Part shown: positions 8,721 to 16,517 of the stretch, one piece after another | Numbering within the stretch: position 1 is the first letter of the stretch | Layout: every line of letters starts with the position of its first letter | DNA from: DATKRB01 sp963794215 | Lineage (GTDB): Bacteria; Actinomycetota; Acidimicrobiia; Acidimicrobiales; RAAP-2 | Direction of reading: 5' to 3' | Length of the DNA: 64,000 nt | Assembly: GCA_963794215.1 (NCBI GenBank) | Contig: CAWCCQ010000005.1 | Coordinates: forward strand, 52,922-116,921 | Program-made: the position numbers and the translations under genes | The notes under the pieces: model-generated | What the model saw: only the letters and a program-made list of their open reading frames with translations | Databases searched by the model: none | What the model was told of the DNA's origin: nothing

Positions 8721-8726
8721 GGCCCA

Positions 8727-8732
8727 ATTCTA
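8727..8732 (-). promoter_or_regulatory. Probable leaderless -10 box (TAGAAT) of the gene ending at 8049
   Basis: TAGAAT on the minus strand is close to the -10 consensus TATAAT and is followed by 6 bases and then ATG 8720. Confidence 0.45.
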
Positions 8733-8778
8733 CCGGTCGGCTGCAACCCTGTCCCACCCGAGTCGCCCAGCAGCCACC

Positions 8779-11700
8779 TCAGGGGACGACGGCCCCAGCC
8801 CCGAGAAGCGCTTTGAGCTCCCCAACCAACCCGTTGCGGCTGTCGACGTTGAACTCGGGGGGCAAGCGCAGCACCTTCTCGCCCACGTGCAACAGCACCG
8901 GCGACGCGCCCGGGTGCTCGACGAGGATGTCCTTCAAGCGGTGCACCGTGTCGTCGGTCAGCGCCACGAGCGGCAGTGCCAGACGCAGCTCGGCCGAGTC
9001 GTCGACGACCAGTACAGGGCGACGGGCCTCCATGCAGACCAGCTTGGCCTGCTCGTCACGCAGGTCGATGCGGCCACGGACGACGACGACGGCGTCGTTC
9101 TCGAGCAATGCGCCGTACTCGGCCATCACCCGGGGGAACACGAAGACCTCCATCGACGCCTCGAGGTCCTCGAGCACGAACCGGGCCATCAGATCACCCT
9201 TCTTCGTGGTCGTCCGCCGCAGCTCGGTCACCACGCCGCCCACCGAGCGCACCGTCCCCTCCGAGGCGTAGCCGCCCTCGGGCGCGCCGACGGCCGACGC
9301 CTCGATCAGATCGGCCAGCGTGCAGTCGGTGTGCCGTGACAATGCTGGCTGCAGGCCCATGAGCGGGTGGTCGCTCACGTAGAGTCCCAGCATCTCCTTC
9401 TCGAAGGCGAGCCGCTGGGACTTGGCGAACTCGGTGGCGGGCACTGCCACCCGCGTCCCTTCCCAGCGTCCGGCGTCCTGGCTCGGGTCAGCGGGCTCGA
9501 GCGAGGAGAAGAGCGTGGCGATCCCCATGTCGTGCTCCCGACGACGCTCAAGCGTCCGGTCCACGATCTCGTCGAGCACGAGGCACAGCCCCTGGCGAGG
9601 ATGCTCGAGCGAATCGAACGCCCCCCCTTTGACCAGGGACTCCATGGTCCGCTTGTTCAGGACCATCGGGTCGACCCGCCGGCAGAAGTCATAGATGTCG
9701 GCGAACGGGCCCTGCGCGTTCCGCTCGGCGACGATGCGCTCGACCAGTGCCTCGCCGACATTCCGGATGGCGGCCAACCCGAACACGATGCCCGGCCCCA
9801 CACCGTCGTCGAATGGTCGCGGGGCGAATTCGGCGACCGAACGGTTCACGTCGGGCACGGCGACCTCGATCCCCATGGATCGGCATTCGCCCAGGTAGAC
9901 CGCGGTTTTGTCTTTGTTGTCCTTCACCGAGGTGAGTAGGGCGGCCATGTACTCGACCGGGTGGTGCGCCTTGAGCCACGCGGTCTGGTACGCCACGAGG
10001 CCGTAGCCATAGGAGTGTGACTTGTTGAACGCGTAGTCCACGAAGGGCTCAATGATGTCGAAGAGCTCGGTCCCGAGTCGGTCGCCGTAGCCCTGGGTCA
10101 CGCATCCGGCCACGAACTTCTCCCGCTCGGCGGCGATGAGCGCCCGGATCTTCTTGCCGCACGCCTTGCGCAGGTTGTCGGCCTCCTCGAGCGTGTAGCC
10201 CGCGAACTTCTGGGCAACTCGCATGACCGACTCCTGGTAGATCATGAGGCCCTGGGTATCGGCGAGGATCGGCTCGAGGTCGGGATGCTCGTAACGGATC
10301 GGCTTGCGGCCGTTCTTGCGGTCGGCGTAGTCGTTGTGCATGTTGGCCGCCATCGGGCCCGGCCGGTACAGCGCGACGAGCGCGGCCACGTCGTCGAAGC
10401 TCGTCGGGGCGAGCGAGCGCATGAGCGCGCGCATCGGGCCGCCCTCGAGCTGGAACACCCCAACCGAGTCGCCGCGGCGCAAGAGCGCCAGCGTCTCGTC
10501 GTCGTCGAGTGCCACGCCGTCGATGTCGGGCCGGGTGCCGGTGCTCGAGGCGATCAAGTCGAGGGAACGCTCGATCACCGACAGGTTGCGCAGCCCGAGG
10601 AAATCCATCTTGAGCAGGCCCAGCTCCTCGACACCGTGCATCTCGTACTGCGTGACGATGGGCGCGTCCTCGGGCTTGCCCCCGGCGTCGGGTTTGCGCT
10701 GGATCGGCAGGTACTCGGTGAGCGGGTCCTTGGTGATCACCACCGCCGCGGCATGAATCCCGTCCTGGCGTCGGAGGCCCTCGAGCCCCTTGGCCACATC
10801 GACGACCTGGTGGACCTCAGGATCCTGCTCGTACATGGCCCGAAGCTCGGCTGCTGCGCCGTACCCATCCTCATAGCCCTCGGTCTTGGCGAGGCAGGCC
10901 CACAGCGGCGTGTCGCGCCCCATGACCAGGGGTGGCATGGCCTTGGCGATCTTGTCGCCCACGAGGTAGGGCAGCCCGAGGACCCGCGCCGCGTCCCGCA
11001 CCGCCGCCCGGGCCTTGATGGTCGAGAACGTCACGATCTGGGCGACCCGATCACTGCCGTAGCGCTCTGCCGCGTAGCGGATCATGTCGCCCCGGTAGCG
11101 CTCGTCGAAGTCCATGTCGATGTCGGGCATCTGCTTGCGGCCCGGATTGAGGAATCGCTCGAAGAGCAGGTCGTAGCGGATCGGGTCGAGGTCCACGATC
11201 CGCAGGCAGTAGGCCACGCAACACCCCGCCGCCGACCCGCGACCCGGTCCGACCCGAATCCCCGAGTCGCGCGCGAAGCGGATGAGGTCCCACACCACCA
11301 GGAAGTAGGCAGCAAACCCCATGTCCCCGATGACCCCGAGCTCGTAGTCGAGCCGGGACCGAACCTCGTCGGGTAGCCCCTCGCCGTAGCGCTCGTGGGC
11401 CCCGTGGAAGGTGAGCTCACGCAGGTAGGCCATGGCCCGTTGGTCGTAGGTCGACCCGGTGATCCGCTCAGGGACAGGGAACTCGGGCAGGCTGGGCTTG
11501 CCGAGTTCGAGGTCGACGTGGGCGCGTTCGGCGATCAGCAGGGTGTTGTCACACGTTTCGGGCAGCTCGCCGAAGAGGTGGCGCATCTCGGCGGCCGTCT
11601 TGAGGTAGTGCTCGGTCCCCTCGAACTTGAACCGCTTGGGGTCGTCGATGGTGGCCCCGGTCTGGACGCAGAGCAACGCGTCATGCGAGACGGCGTCCTC

Positions 11701-12378
11701 GCGGTGCGTGTAGTGGCTGTCGTTGGTGGCTACCAACGGCGCACCGATACGACGGGCGATCTCGACCAGCTGTGGGTTGGTCTGGGTCTGCGCGGCGATG
11801 CCGTGGTCCTGGACCTCGACGAACAAGCTGTCACGCCCGAAGATGTCCTGGAGTCGGGCCGCTCGTTGCGTGGCCCCCTCCACATCGCCGGCGAGCAGCG
11901 CCTGGGCCACGACCCCCCCGAGACAACCGGTGGTCGCGATAATCCCGTGGTGGTGGCGCTCGAGCAGCTCCCAGTCGACCCGGGGCTTGTAGTAGTACCC
12001 CTCGAGGTAGGCCGCCGAGGACAGCTTGAGCAGGTTTCGGTAGCCCTCGGTGGTCTCGGCGAGCAGGGTGAGGTGGTAGTAGAGCTTCTGGCCACCCTCG
12101 ACGTCACCGCCGGTGTCGTCGACCTTGCCACGCCGCACCGGGCGCTCGTGGCGTGACTCGGCCGCCATATAGGCCTCGGTGCCGATGACCGGGTTGATCC
12201 CCGCGTCGGTGCAAGCCTTGTAGAAGTCGAGGACGCCGTACATGTTGCCGTGGTCGGTGATCCCGAGCCCGGGCTGTCCGTCTTCGGCCGCGGCCCGGAC
12301 CAGGTCCTTGACCCGCGCCGCGCCGTCGAGCATCGAGAACTCGGTGTGGGTGTGCAGGTGCGTGAACGACCGAGCCAT
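8779..12378 (-). CDS. dnaE: DNA polymerase III alpha subunit DnaE
   Basis: Replicative DNA polymerase catalytic subunit, 1199 aa from ATG 12378. The PHP domain opens with HLHTHTEFSMLDGA (residues 7-20). The polymerase active-site aspartates lie in PDIDMDFDERYRGDM near residue 416. The fingers/tau-binding region includes YAFNKSHSYGYGLVAYQTAW. A C-terminal OB-fold region (GDLMARFVLEDLEASMEVFVFP) is present. The family length is about 1160-1200 aa, so it is complete. The frame stays open to 12825, but that extension runs antisense through the cyclase gene and carries no DnaE sequence. The downstream neighbour on the same strand (8049) is unrelated. Confidence 0.97.
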   Translation of the reverse strand: MARSFTHLHTHTEFSMLDGAARVKDLVRAAAEDGQPGLGITDHGNMYGVLDFYKACTDAGINPVIGTEAYMAAESRHERPVRRGKVDDTGGDVEGGQKLYYHLTLLAETTEGYRNLLKLSSAAYLEGYYYKPRVDWELLERHHHGIIATTGCLGGVVAQALLAGDVEGATQRAARLQDIFGRDSLFVEVQDHGIAAQTQTNPQLVEIARRIGAPLVATNDSHYTHREDAVSHDALLCVQTGATIDDPKRFKFEGTEHYLKTAAEMRHLFGELPETCDNTLLIAERAHVDLELGKPSLPEFPVPERITGSTYDQRAMAYLRELTFHGAHERYGEGLPDEVRSRLDYELGVIGDMGFAAYFLVVWDLIRFARDSGIRVGPGRGSAAGCCVAYCLRIVDLDPIRYDLLFERFLNPGRKQMPDIDMDFDERYRGDMIRYAAERYGSDRVAQIVTFSTIKARAAVRDAARVLGLPYLVGDKIAKAMPPLVMGRDTPLWACLAKTEGYEDGYGAAAELRAMYEQDPEVHQVVDVAKGLEGLRRQDGIHAAAVVITKDPLTEYLPIQRKPDAGGKPEDAPIVTQYEMHGVEELGLLKMDFLGLRNLSVIERSLDLIASSTGTRPDIDGVALDDDETLALLRRGDSVGVFQLEGGPMRALMRSLAPTSFDDVAALVALYRPGPMAANMHNDYADRKNGRKPIRYEHPDLEPILADTQGLMIYQESVMRVAQKFAGYTLEEADNLRKACGKKIRALIAAEREKFVAGCVTQGYGDRLGTELFDIIEPFVDYAFNKSHSYGYGLVAYQTAWLKAHHPVEYMAALLTSVKDNKDKTAVYLGECRSMGIEVAVPDVNRSVAEFAPRPFDDGVGPGIVFGLAAIRNVGEALVERIVAERNAQGPFADIYDFCRRVDPMVLNKRTMESLVKGGAFDSLEHPRQGLCLVLDEIVDRTLERRREHDMGIATLFSSLEPADPSQDAGRWEGTRVAVPATEFAKSQRLAFEKEMLGLYVSDHPLMGLQPALSRHTDCTLADLIEASAVGAPEGGYASEGTVRSVGGVVTELRRTTTKKGDLMARFVLEDLEASMEVFVFPRVMAEYGALLENDAVVVVRGRIDLRDEQAKLVCMEARRPVLVVDDSAELRLALPLVALTDDTVHRLKDILVEHPGASPVLLHVGEKVLRLPPEFNVDSRNGLVGELKALLGAGAVVP

Positions 12379-12550
12379 CGATGCTGCCAATGCCACCCTC
12401 CTCCGGGCGTCCGCAAGGTTCTCCACACCCTGTGGACGAGTTACAGGGGTGTGATTCCGAACATAGCGCAGCGGGTCGGGGCGGCGCAGCGCCACCGCCG
12501 GGCGGGGCGCGACGCACCCTCGGCGGCCGCCGACGTGCCACGATCGTGCC

Positions 12551-13240
12551 GTGCGCGTCATCCGATGCTTCGGCTTCACCGACCTGTCCGGCTTCACCGC
12601 GTTGACCGAGAGCGAGGGCGACGAACGGGCCGTGCGGGTGCTCACGGCGTTCAGGACCCTGCTGCGCGAGATCTGCTCGCGCCGAGGTGTGCGGATCGCC
12701 AAGTGGCTCGGCGACGGCGCCATGCTGGTCGGCGTCGAGCCGACGCCCCTCCTGGCGGCCACCCTCGAGATGCACTGGGCCATCGAGTGTGCGCAGACGC
12801 CCAGCGAGCGCTTCGCCGTGCGCACCGGTATTTCGGCCGGCGAGGTGATCCTGCTCGAGGGGGACGACTACATCGGCCACCCGGTGAACGTGGCCGCTCG
12901 ACTCTGCGACCAGGCCGAAGGTGGCCAGCTCCTGGCGGACGCCGCCCTGGTGAGCGCCCTGCCCAAATGGGGCACCCCGACCGATCGGCGCGAGGTGGCT
13001 CTCCGCGGGCTCGAGCGACCTCTCTCGGTGGCGACTCTCGGGATGCGGGCGCTCGAAGGCAGCGCCGTACCCGACCCGGTGTGCGGGATACCGCTCAGCG
13101 CCGCGGTGGCCGAGGCTATCGCCGTCGACCCCCTGGGCAACGAGGTCTGGTTCTGCGCCGACAGCTGCCGCGACACGTGGGAGCGCCGCCCTGCTCCACC
13201 CTCCGACGAGTTCGGGAGCCTGCGGACCCCGCTGCTCTGA
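12551..13240 (+). CDS. Class III nucleotide cyclase with C-terminal YHS-like segment
   Basis: Protein of 229 aa that probably makes cAMP. The cyclase catalytic domain covers about residues 5-165. Metal-binding Asp11 (FTDLSGF) and Asp55 (GDGAML), Lys51, and the transition-state pair Asn113/Arg117 (VNVAAR) are all present, so it looks active. Residues 175-210 read DPVCGIPL...EVWFCADSCRDTW, which matches the Cys pattern of YHS/TRASH metal-binding domains (DPVCG, then FC-x3-C). The start is GTG 12551. It is divergent from dnaE with 172 bp between starts. No membrane segment is seen. The metal-sensing idea is inference. Confidence 0.8.
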   Translation: MRVIRCFGFTDLSGFTALTESEGDERAVRVLTAFRTLLREICSRRGVRIAKWLGDGAMLVGVEPTPLLAATLEMHWAIECAQTPSERFAVRTGISAGEVILLEGDDYIGHPVNVAARLCDQAEGGQLLADAALVSALPKWGTPTDRREVALRGLERPLSVATLGMRALEGSAVPDPVCGIPLSAAVAEAIAVDPLGNEVWFCADSCRDTWERRPAPPSDEFGSLRTPLL

Positions 13241-13278
13241 CCGCCAAGGACCGCTCAGGCCGGCGTGATCGACGGGTG

Positions 13279-13836
13279 CTACAGGTAGGTGCCGGGCCGG
13301 GCCGGCGTGGCATCGGGGCCGGGCGGCAGACCCCGCTGGCGCATCTCGTCCAGCTGGGCCCGGGCAGCCATCTGCTGGGCCATCAAGGCCGCCTGGATCC
13401 CGTGGAAGAGACCCTCGAGCCACCCTACGAGCTGTGCTTGGGCGATTCGCAGCTCGGACTCCGACGGGGCGGCTTCATCGAACGGCGTTGCCATCCGGTC
13501 CAGCTCCGCCGCCAGATCCGGCGAGAGTCCGCTCGCCAGCTCTCGCACCGATTGCTCGTAGATCTCCCGGAGGCGGACCCGTCCGGCCTCGTCGAGTGGG
13601 GCCTGACGGACCTCCTCGAGCAGCTGCTTGACCATCGAGCCGATCCGCATGACCTTCGCGGGTTGCGCGATGGACTCGCCCCGCTCGTCGCTCTGGTCCG
13701 ACCCGGCCACCGCCTCGTCGGACTCCGCACCATGGGTCCCCGACCGGATCGCCGGAAGCACCTCATCCGGTGCCACCGCCCCCGATCCATCCTCCGAGGC
13801 CATCGGCACACCACTCAGTCGTCCATCTGTTGGCAT
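13279..13836 (-). CDS. bpa: Bacterial proteasome activator Bpa/PafE (DUF2587)
   Basis: A 185-aa homologue of mycobacterial Bpa/PafE (Rv3780), a ring-forming ATP-independent activator that opens the 20S proteasome gate. The family core is very clear: RIGSMVKQLLEEVRQAPLDE, then LAAELDRMATPFDE, and AQAQLVGWLEGLFHGIQAAL. The protein ends in GTYL, close to the C-terminal GQYL gate-docking motif (HbYX-like). The N-terminal 60 residues are acidic and probably disordered. No other proteasome or Pup gene is in the window. It is convergent with the cyclase gene. Confidence 0.9.
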   Translation of the reverse strand: MPTDGRLSGVPMASEDGSGAVAPDEVLPAIRSGTHGAESDEAVAGSDQSDERGESIAQPAKVMRIGSMVKQLLEEVRQAPLDEAGRVRLREIYEQSVRELASGLSPDLAAELDRMATPFDEAAPSESELRIAQAQLVGWLEGLFHGIQAALMAQQMAARAQLDEMRQRGLPPGPDATPARPGTYL

Positions 13837-13869
13837 GGTCCGATGATGCCACCGCCGGGCGATCTCTAT

Positions 13870-15000
13870 TCACCCGGCGGGCGACACCCAGCCGAGCAGG
13901 GGGACCAGCATCTCGCTGGCAGTGAGCGAGCCGTGGCGCGCCACCAGACGCTGCTCCCCGGTGTCGGCCGGGTCGAGGAACGCTGTCGGCTCGAAAGGAG
14001 CCAGCACGACGTCGCCCAATCGGTCCGCCACGTCGGGAACAGGTTCGCCTCCGAGCCACCCCTCCTCGATCACCTGCTCGCGGGTCCTGACCCAGGCGAT
14101 GGATCCATACCGGTCCTGGGCGGCGGCGGCCACATCGTCGGCGGCACCGGGACGGACGTGGAGCCACCGGAACCTCCCCTCCCCCGACATCAGGACCACC
14201 GCGTCCATCAGGTCGCTGCCGAGCACCTCGACGTTCTGGCCGACCTCCACCTGCCCGTGGTCCGCGGTCACCACCAAGGCGGAGCCGGGGGGCAGCACTT
14301 CGAGCACGCTCGCCACCAGTCGGTCCGCCGACCGGAGCTCGAACTGGTAATGGTCGCCGAGCCCGGTGGCGTGCGCCACCCGGTCGATGCCATCGTAATA
14401 GGCGTAGACGAACCGGTCACCCCGCTCGAGCAAGCCTCGCACCTCGAGCGGGATGCTCGAGGAGACGTGCCAGCCATGCAGCTCAGAGTTCCCGAGGTGC
14501 GCCGCGGAGAACCCGGTCGACGCGTAATCCGCCCTAGTGACGACCGGGACGACGCTCGGCCAACCCGGGAATGCCGGGAACGGCTGGAAACGGGCGGGCG
14601 GCTTGAGGGTTCGGGCGTCGCCACCGTGGTACCGCCAGCGCAACACGTTGAGGATCTGGCCCTCGAGCGCGATCCGATAGCCCACGATGCCGTGCACCGC
14701 GGGAGGCAGCCCGGTGACGAGACTGGTCATCGCCGTGGCTGTCGTGCTGGGCGCCACCGAGGTCGCCATGATGGGACCGCCGCTGACCAGCGTAGGGACG
14801 TGCGCTGCCTGGGCAGCCAGCTGCTCGGCACCCAGCCCGTCGAGGACAAGCAACACGACCTGTCGAGCTCCCCTCACGGCGTCGGGCAGCCAGGCGGTCT
14901 GGTCGCCGGAGGCACCGAGGGCACCCAAAAGCGCTGGAACGATGTTGGTCAGACAGGCGCCGTCGAAATCGGGAAGAACGGGCTCGGGCGCGCTCTGCAC
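13870..15000 (-). CDS. Alkaline-phosphatase-superfamily phosphodiesterase/pyrophosphatase
   Basis: A 376-aa protein of the type I phosphodiesterase/nucleotide pyrophosphatase family. Metal-site and nucleophile motifs appear in order: VLDGLGAEQ (Asp), APSTTATAMTSLVTG (nucleophilic Thr/Ser), YDGIDRVAHATG (Asp/His), VVTADHGQV (Asp-His), and a late His near ARHGSLT. No signal peptide is obvious, so it is probably cytosolic. The start is taken as GTG 15000, which has TATGGT six bases upstream; ATG 15039 is an alternative. It is divergent from the Rrf2 gene. The substrate is unknown. Confidence 0.8.
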   Translation of the reverse strand: MQSAPEPVLPDFDGACLTNIVPALLGALGASGDQTAWLPDAVRGARQVVLLVLDGLGAEQLAAQAAHVPTLVSGGPIMATSVAPSTTATAMTSLVTGLPPAVHGIVGYRIALEGQILNVLRWRYHGGDARTLKPPARFQPFPAFPGWPSVVPVVTRADYASTGFSAAHLGNSELHGWHVSSSIPLEVRGLLERGDRFVYAYYDGIDRVAHATGLGDHYQFELRSADRLVASVLEVLPPGSALVVTADHGQVEVGQNVEVLGSDLMDAVVLMSGEGRFRWLHVRPGAADDVAAAAQDRYGSIAWVRTREQVIEEGWLGGEPVPDVADRLGDVVLAPFEPTAFLDPADTGEQRLVARHGSLTASEMLVPLLGWVSPAG

Positions 15001-15006
15001 CTGGCC

Positions 15007-15012
15007 ACCATA
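15007..15012 (-). promoter_or_regulatory. Probable leaderless -10 box (TATGGT) of the phosphodiesterase gene
   Basis: TATGGT on the minus strand ends 6 bases before GTG 15000. Confidence 0.35.
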
Positions 15013-15055
15013 AGTCGCCGGCCCACGTGGGCACAGCATTCTCCTCCCTGGGCAG

Positions 15056-15061
15056 TAGCAT
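15056..15061 (+). promoter_or_regulatory. Probable leaderless -10 box (TAGCAT) of the Rrf2 gene
   Basis: TAGCAT is followed by 8 bases and then GTG 15070; the same hexamer precedes the yyaL-like gene. Confidence 0.45.
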
Positions 15062-15069
15062 TGGATTGC

Positions 15070-15693
15070 GTGAAGGTCTCGACACGCGGTGACTATGCCA
15101 GCCGGGCACTCCTGTCGCTCGCGCTGCACGGGGCCCAGGTCACGCCGACGTCGGTCCGCGACATCGCCGAGCGGACCGCGCTCCCCCAGCCCTACCTCGA
15201 GCAGATCCTGTTGGCACTGAAGGGGGCTGGTCTCGTCCGTTCCAAGCGGGGGGTCGGGGGCGGCTACGTGCTCGCTCGCGATCCCGCGAGCATCACCTTG
15301 GCGCAGATCGTCTCAGCCGTTGACGGGCCCATCGTGGCGGGTGACTTCGGCGAGCCCCATACCGACGGCGCGTGCGACCACGAGGGTCAGTGTGTGCTCC
15401 TCGCCCTGTGGGCCGAGGTGGGCGAGACCATCCGCACCCACCTGCAGTCCTTCACCCTCGCCGACATGGTGAGCAGAGCCCACGGCGGATCCCCGATCCC
15501 CGGTGACCCCGAGCTCCCGGAGGGCTCTGAGGCCCCGGGGCGGCCCGGAGACGTCGTCGTGGCTGCCACCGCCAGCCCGGCCCTGAGGGGTGGCTCTGTC
15601 AATCGCAGGGGCTCTGGCAATGGCAGTGGCGCGGTCAGTGGCAGTGGCGCGGTCAACGGCTCGCCACGACCGGCTCGTTCCACCGCTCGATAA
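15070..15693 (+). CDS. Rrf2-family transcriptional regulator
   Basis: Winged-helix DNA-binding regulator of 207 aa. The canonical Rrf2 opening VKVSTRGDYASRALLSLAL leads into IAERTALPQPYLEQIL and VRSKRGVGGGYVLARDP. A cysteine pair, ACDHEGQC, lies where IscR/NsrR-type proteins bind Fe-S clusters, but only two cysteines are seen, so cluster binding is unproven. The last ~50 residues are low-complexity (Gly/Ser/Asn with 6-residue repeats) and overlap the convergent phosphatase gene by 41 bp. The target genes are unknown. Confidence 0.88.
   Translation: MKVSTRGDYASRALLSLALHGAQVTPTSVRDIAERTALPQPYLEQILLALKGAGLVRSKRGVGGGYVLARDPASITLAQIVSAVDGPIVAGDFGEPHTDGACDHEGQCVLLALWAEVGETIRTHLQSFTLADMVSRAHGGSPIPGDPELPEGSEAPGRPGDVVVAATASPALRGGSVNRRGSGNGSGAVSGSGAVNGSPRPARSTAR
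15622..15657. repeat. Two 18-bp tandem repeats in the 3' end of the Rrf2 gene
   Basis: Units GGCAGTGGCGCGGTCAGT and GGCAGTGGCGCGGTCAAC lie side by side, encoding GSGAVS and GSGAVN. They form a low-complexity tail that reaches into the convergent gene's 3' end. Confidence 0.7.
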
Positions 15694-16243
15694 CCGGCAT
15701 CTCCCGCTCCCACCCGGCGATCCCGGTCGAGGCCGTGCCGAGCATCAACAGCCTGCCGCCGACCGGCGGAAGCCCAACCCAACGAGCCGCCAGCACCCGC
15801 AGCAGGTGCCCGTGGGCGAAGCACAGCACGTCGCCGTCCAGCCCCCTCACCCTGGCCACGACCCGGTCAGCCCGATGGCCCACGTCCGACGCCGTCTCGC
15901 CGTTGGGAACGCCGTCGGCCCACAAGGACCAGCCGGGCCGATTCTGTCGGATCGCCAGCGTGGTCAGTCCTTCGTAGTCGCCGTAGTCCCACTCGGCAAG
16001 GTCCTCACAGACTTCGGCGACGTCGCCGAACCCCGCGAGCGCGCAAGTCTCGAGCGCCCGCTCAAGCGGGCTGGTGAGGACCAGGGCGAAGGTGTGGCTC
16101 GCCAACCGTCGCCCGAGGGCGATCGCCTGATCGCGACCGCGGTCGGTGAGCGGAACGTCAGTCCGACCGGTATGGCGCCCCTCGCTGCTCCACTCCGTCT
16201 CCCCATGGCGGGCCATGATCAGGCAGGGCCGATGGTCAGTCAC
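15653..16243 (-). CDS. Histidine phosphatase (phosphoglycerate-mutase-like)
   Basis: A 196-aa histidine phosphatase superfamily protein. The phospho-accepting His is in MARHGETEWS at the N-terminus. A second His in CFAHGHLLRVLAARW and the mid-protein acid in LAEWDYGDYEGL complete the catalytic set. The family covers phosphoglycerate mutases, alpha-ribazole phosphatases and acid phosphatases; the substrate here cannot be fixed. The start is GTG 16243. Its 3' end overlaps the convergent Rrf2 gene. Confidence 0.85.
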   Translation of the reverse strand: MTDHRPCLIMARHGETEWSSEGRHTGRTDVPLTDRGRDQAIALGRRLASHTFALVLTSPLERALETCALAGFGDVAEVCEDLAEWDYGDYEGLTTLAIRQNRPGWSLWADGVPNGETASDVGHRADRVVARVRGLDGDVLCFAHGHLLRVLAARWVGLPPVGGRLLMLGTASTGIAGWEREMPVIERWNEPVVASR

Positions 16244-16261
16244 CGCATCGACCCCTACTGT

Positions 16262-16312
16262 TCATGAGTATCCACCGATCATGAGTATCTGCCGATCATC
16301 GGTATCTGCCGA
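16262..16312. repeat. Three 17-bp tandem repeats upstream of the sigma factor gene
   Basis: Units at 16262-16278, 16279-16295 and 16296-16312 share TCATGAGTATC(C/T)(A/G)CCGA, with the third reading TCATCGGTATCTGCCGA. They sit in the divergent region between the histidine phosphatase and the sigma factor and are AT-richer than the surroundings. They could be regulator-binding sites. Confidence 0.75.
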
Positions 16313-16316
16313 CCCG

Positions 16317-16352
16317 AACCGTCCATCACTAGGTGATCCCAACCGTTCATCG
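16317..16352. promoter_or_regulatory. Palindrome flanked by direct repeats upstream of the sigma factor gene
   Basis: A perfect inverted repeat, ATCAC-TAG-GTGAT, occupies 16325-16337. It is bracketed by similar 12-mers AACCGTCCATCA (16317-16328) and AACCGTTCATCG (16341-16352). It lies about 180 bp before the sigma factor start, next to the 17-bp repeats. I see no gene in the whole 16244-16517 interval. An operator role is inferred from position only. Confidence 0.5.
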
Positions 16353-16517
16353 GCGCCCCGAGCACACTACCGGGGAGCCTCTTGAAGAGCCCCGATCGTG
16401 GAATGCCACGCTCGGGTCAGGCGTTGCATTTCACCGGATGAGTATGAGGCGAGTGGGTATGAAACGAGCGAAGGTCGTCAGGACAAGTACGAGGGGTCGG
16501 AACGGACGGGTGAGCCG

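Noticed and set aside
16262..16312. 17-bp repeats as replication iterons
   Set aside because: No rep, parAB or origin-type features nearby; the position directly before a sigma factor favours regulation.
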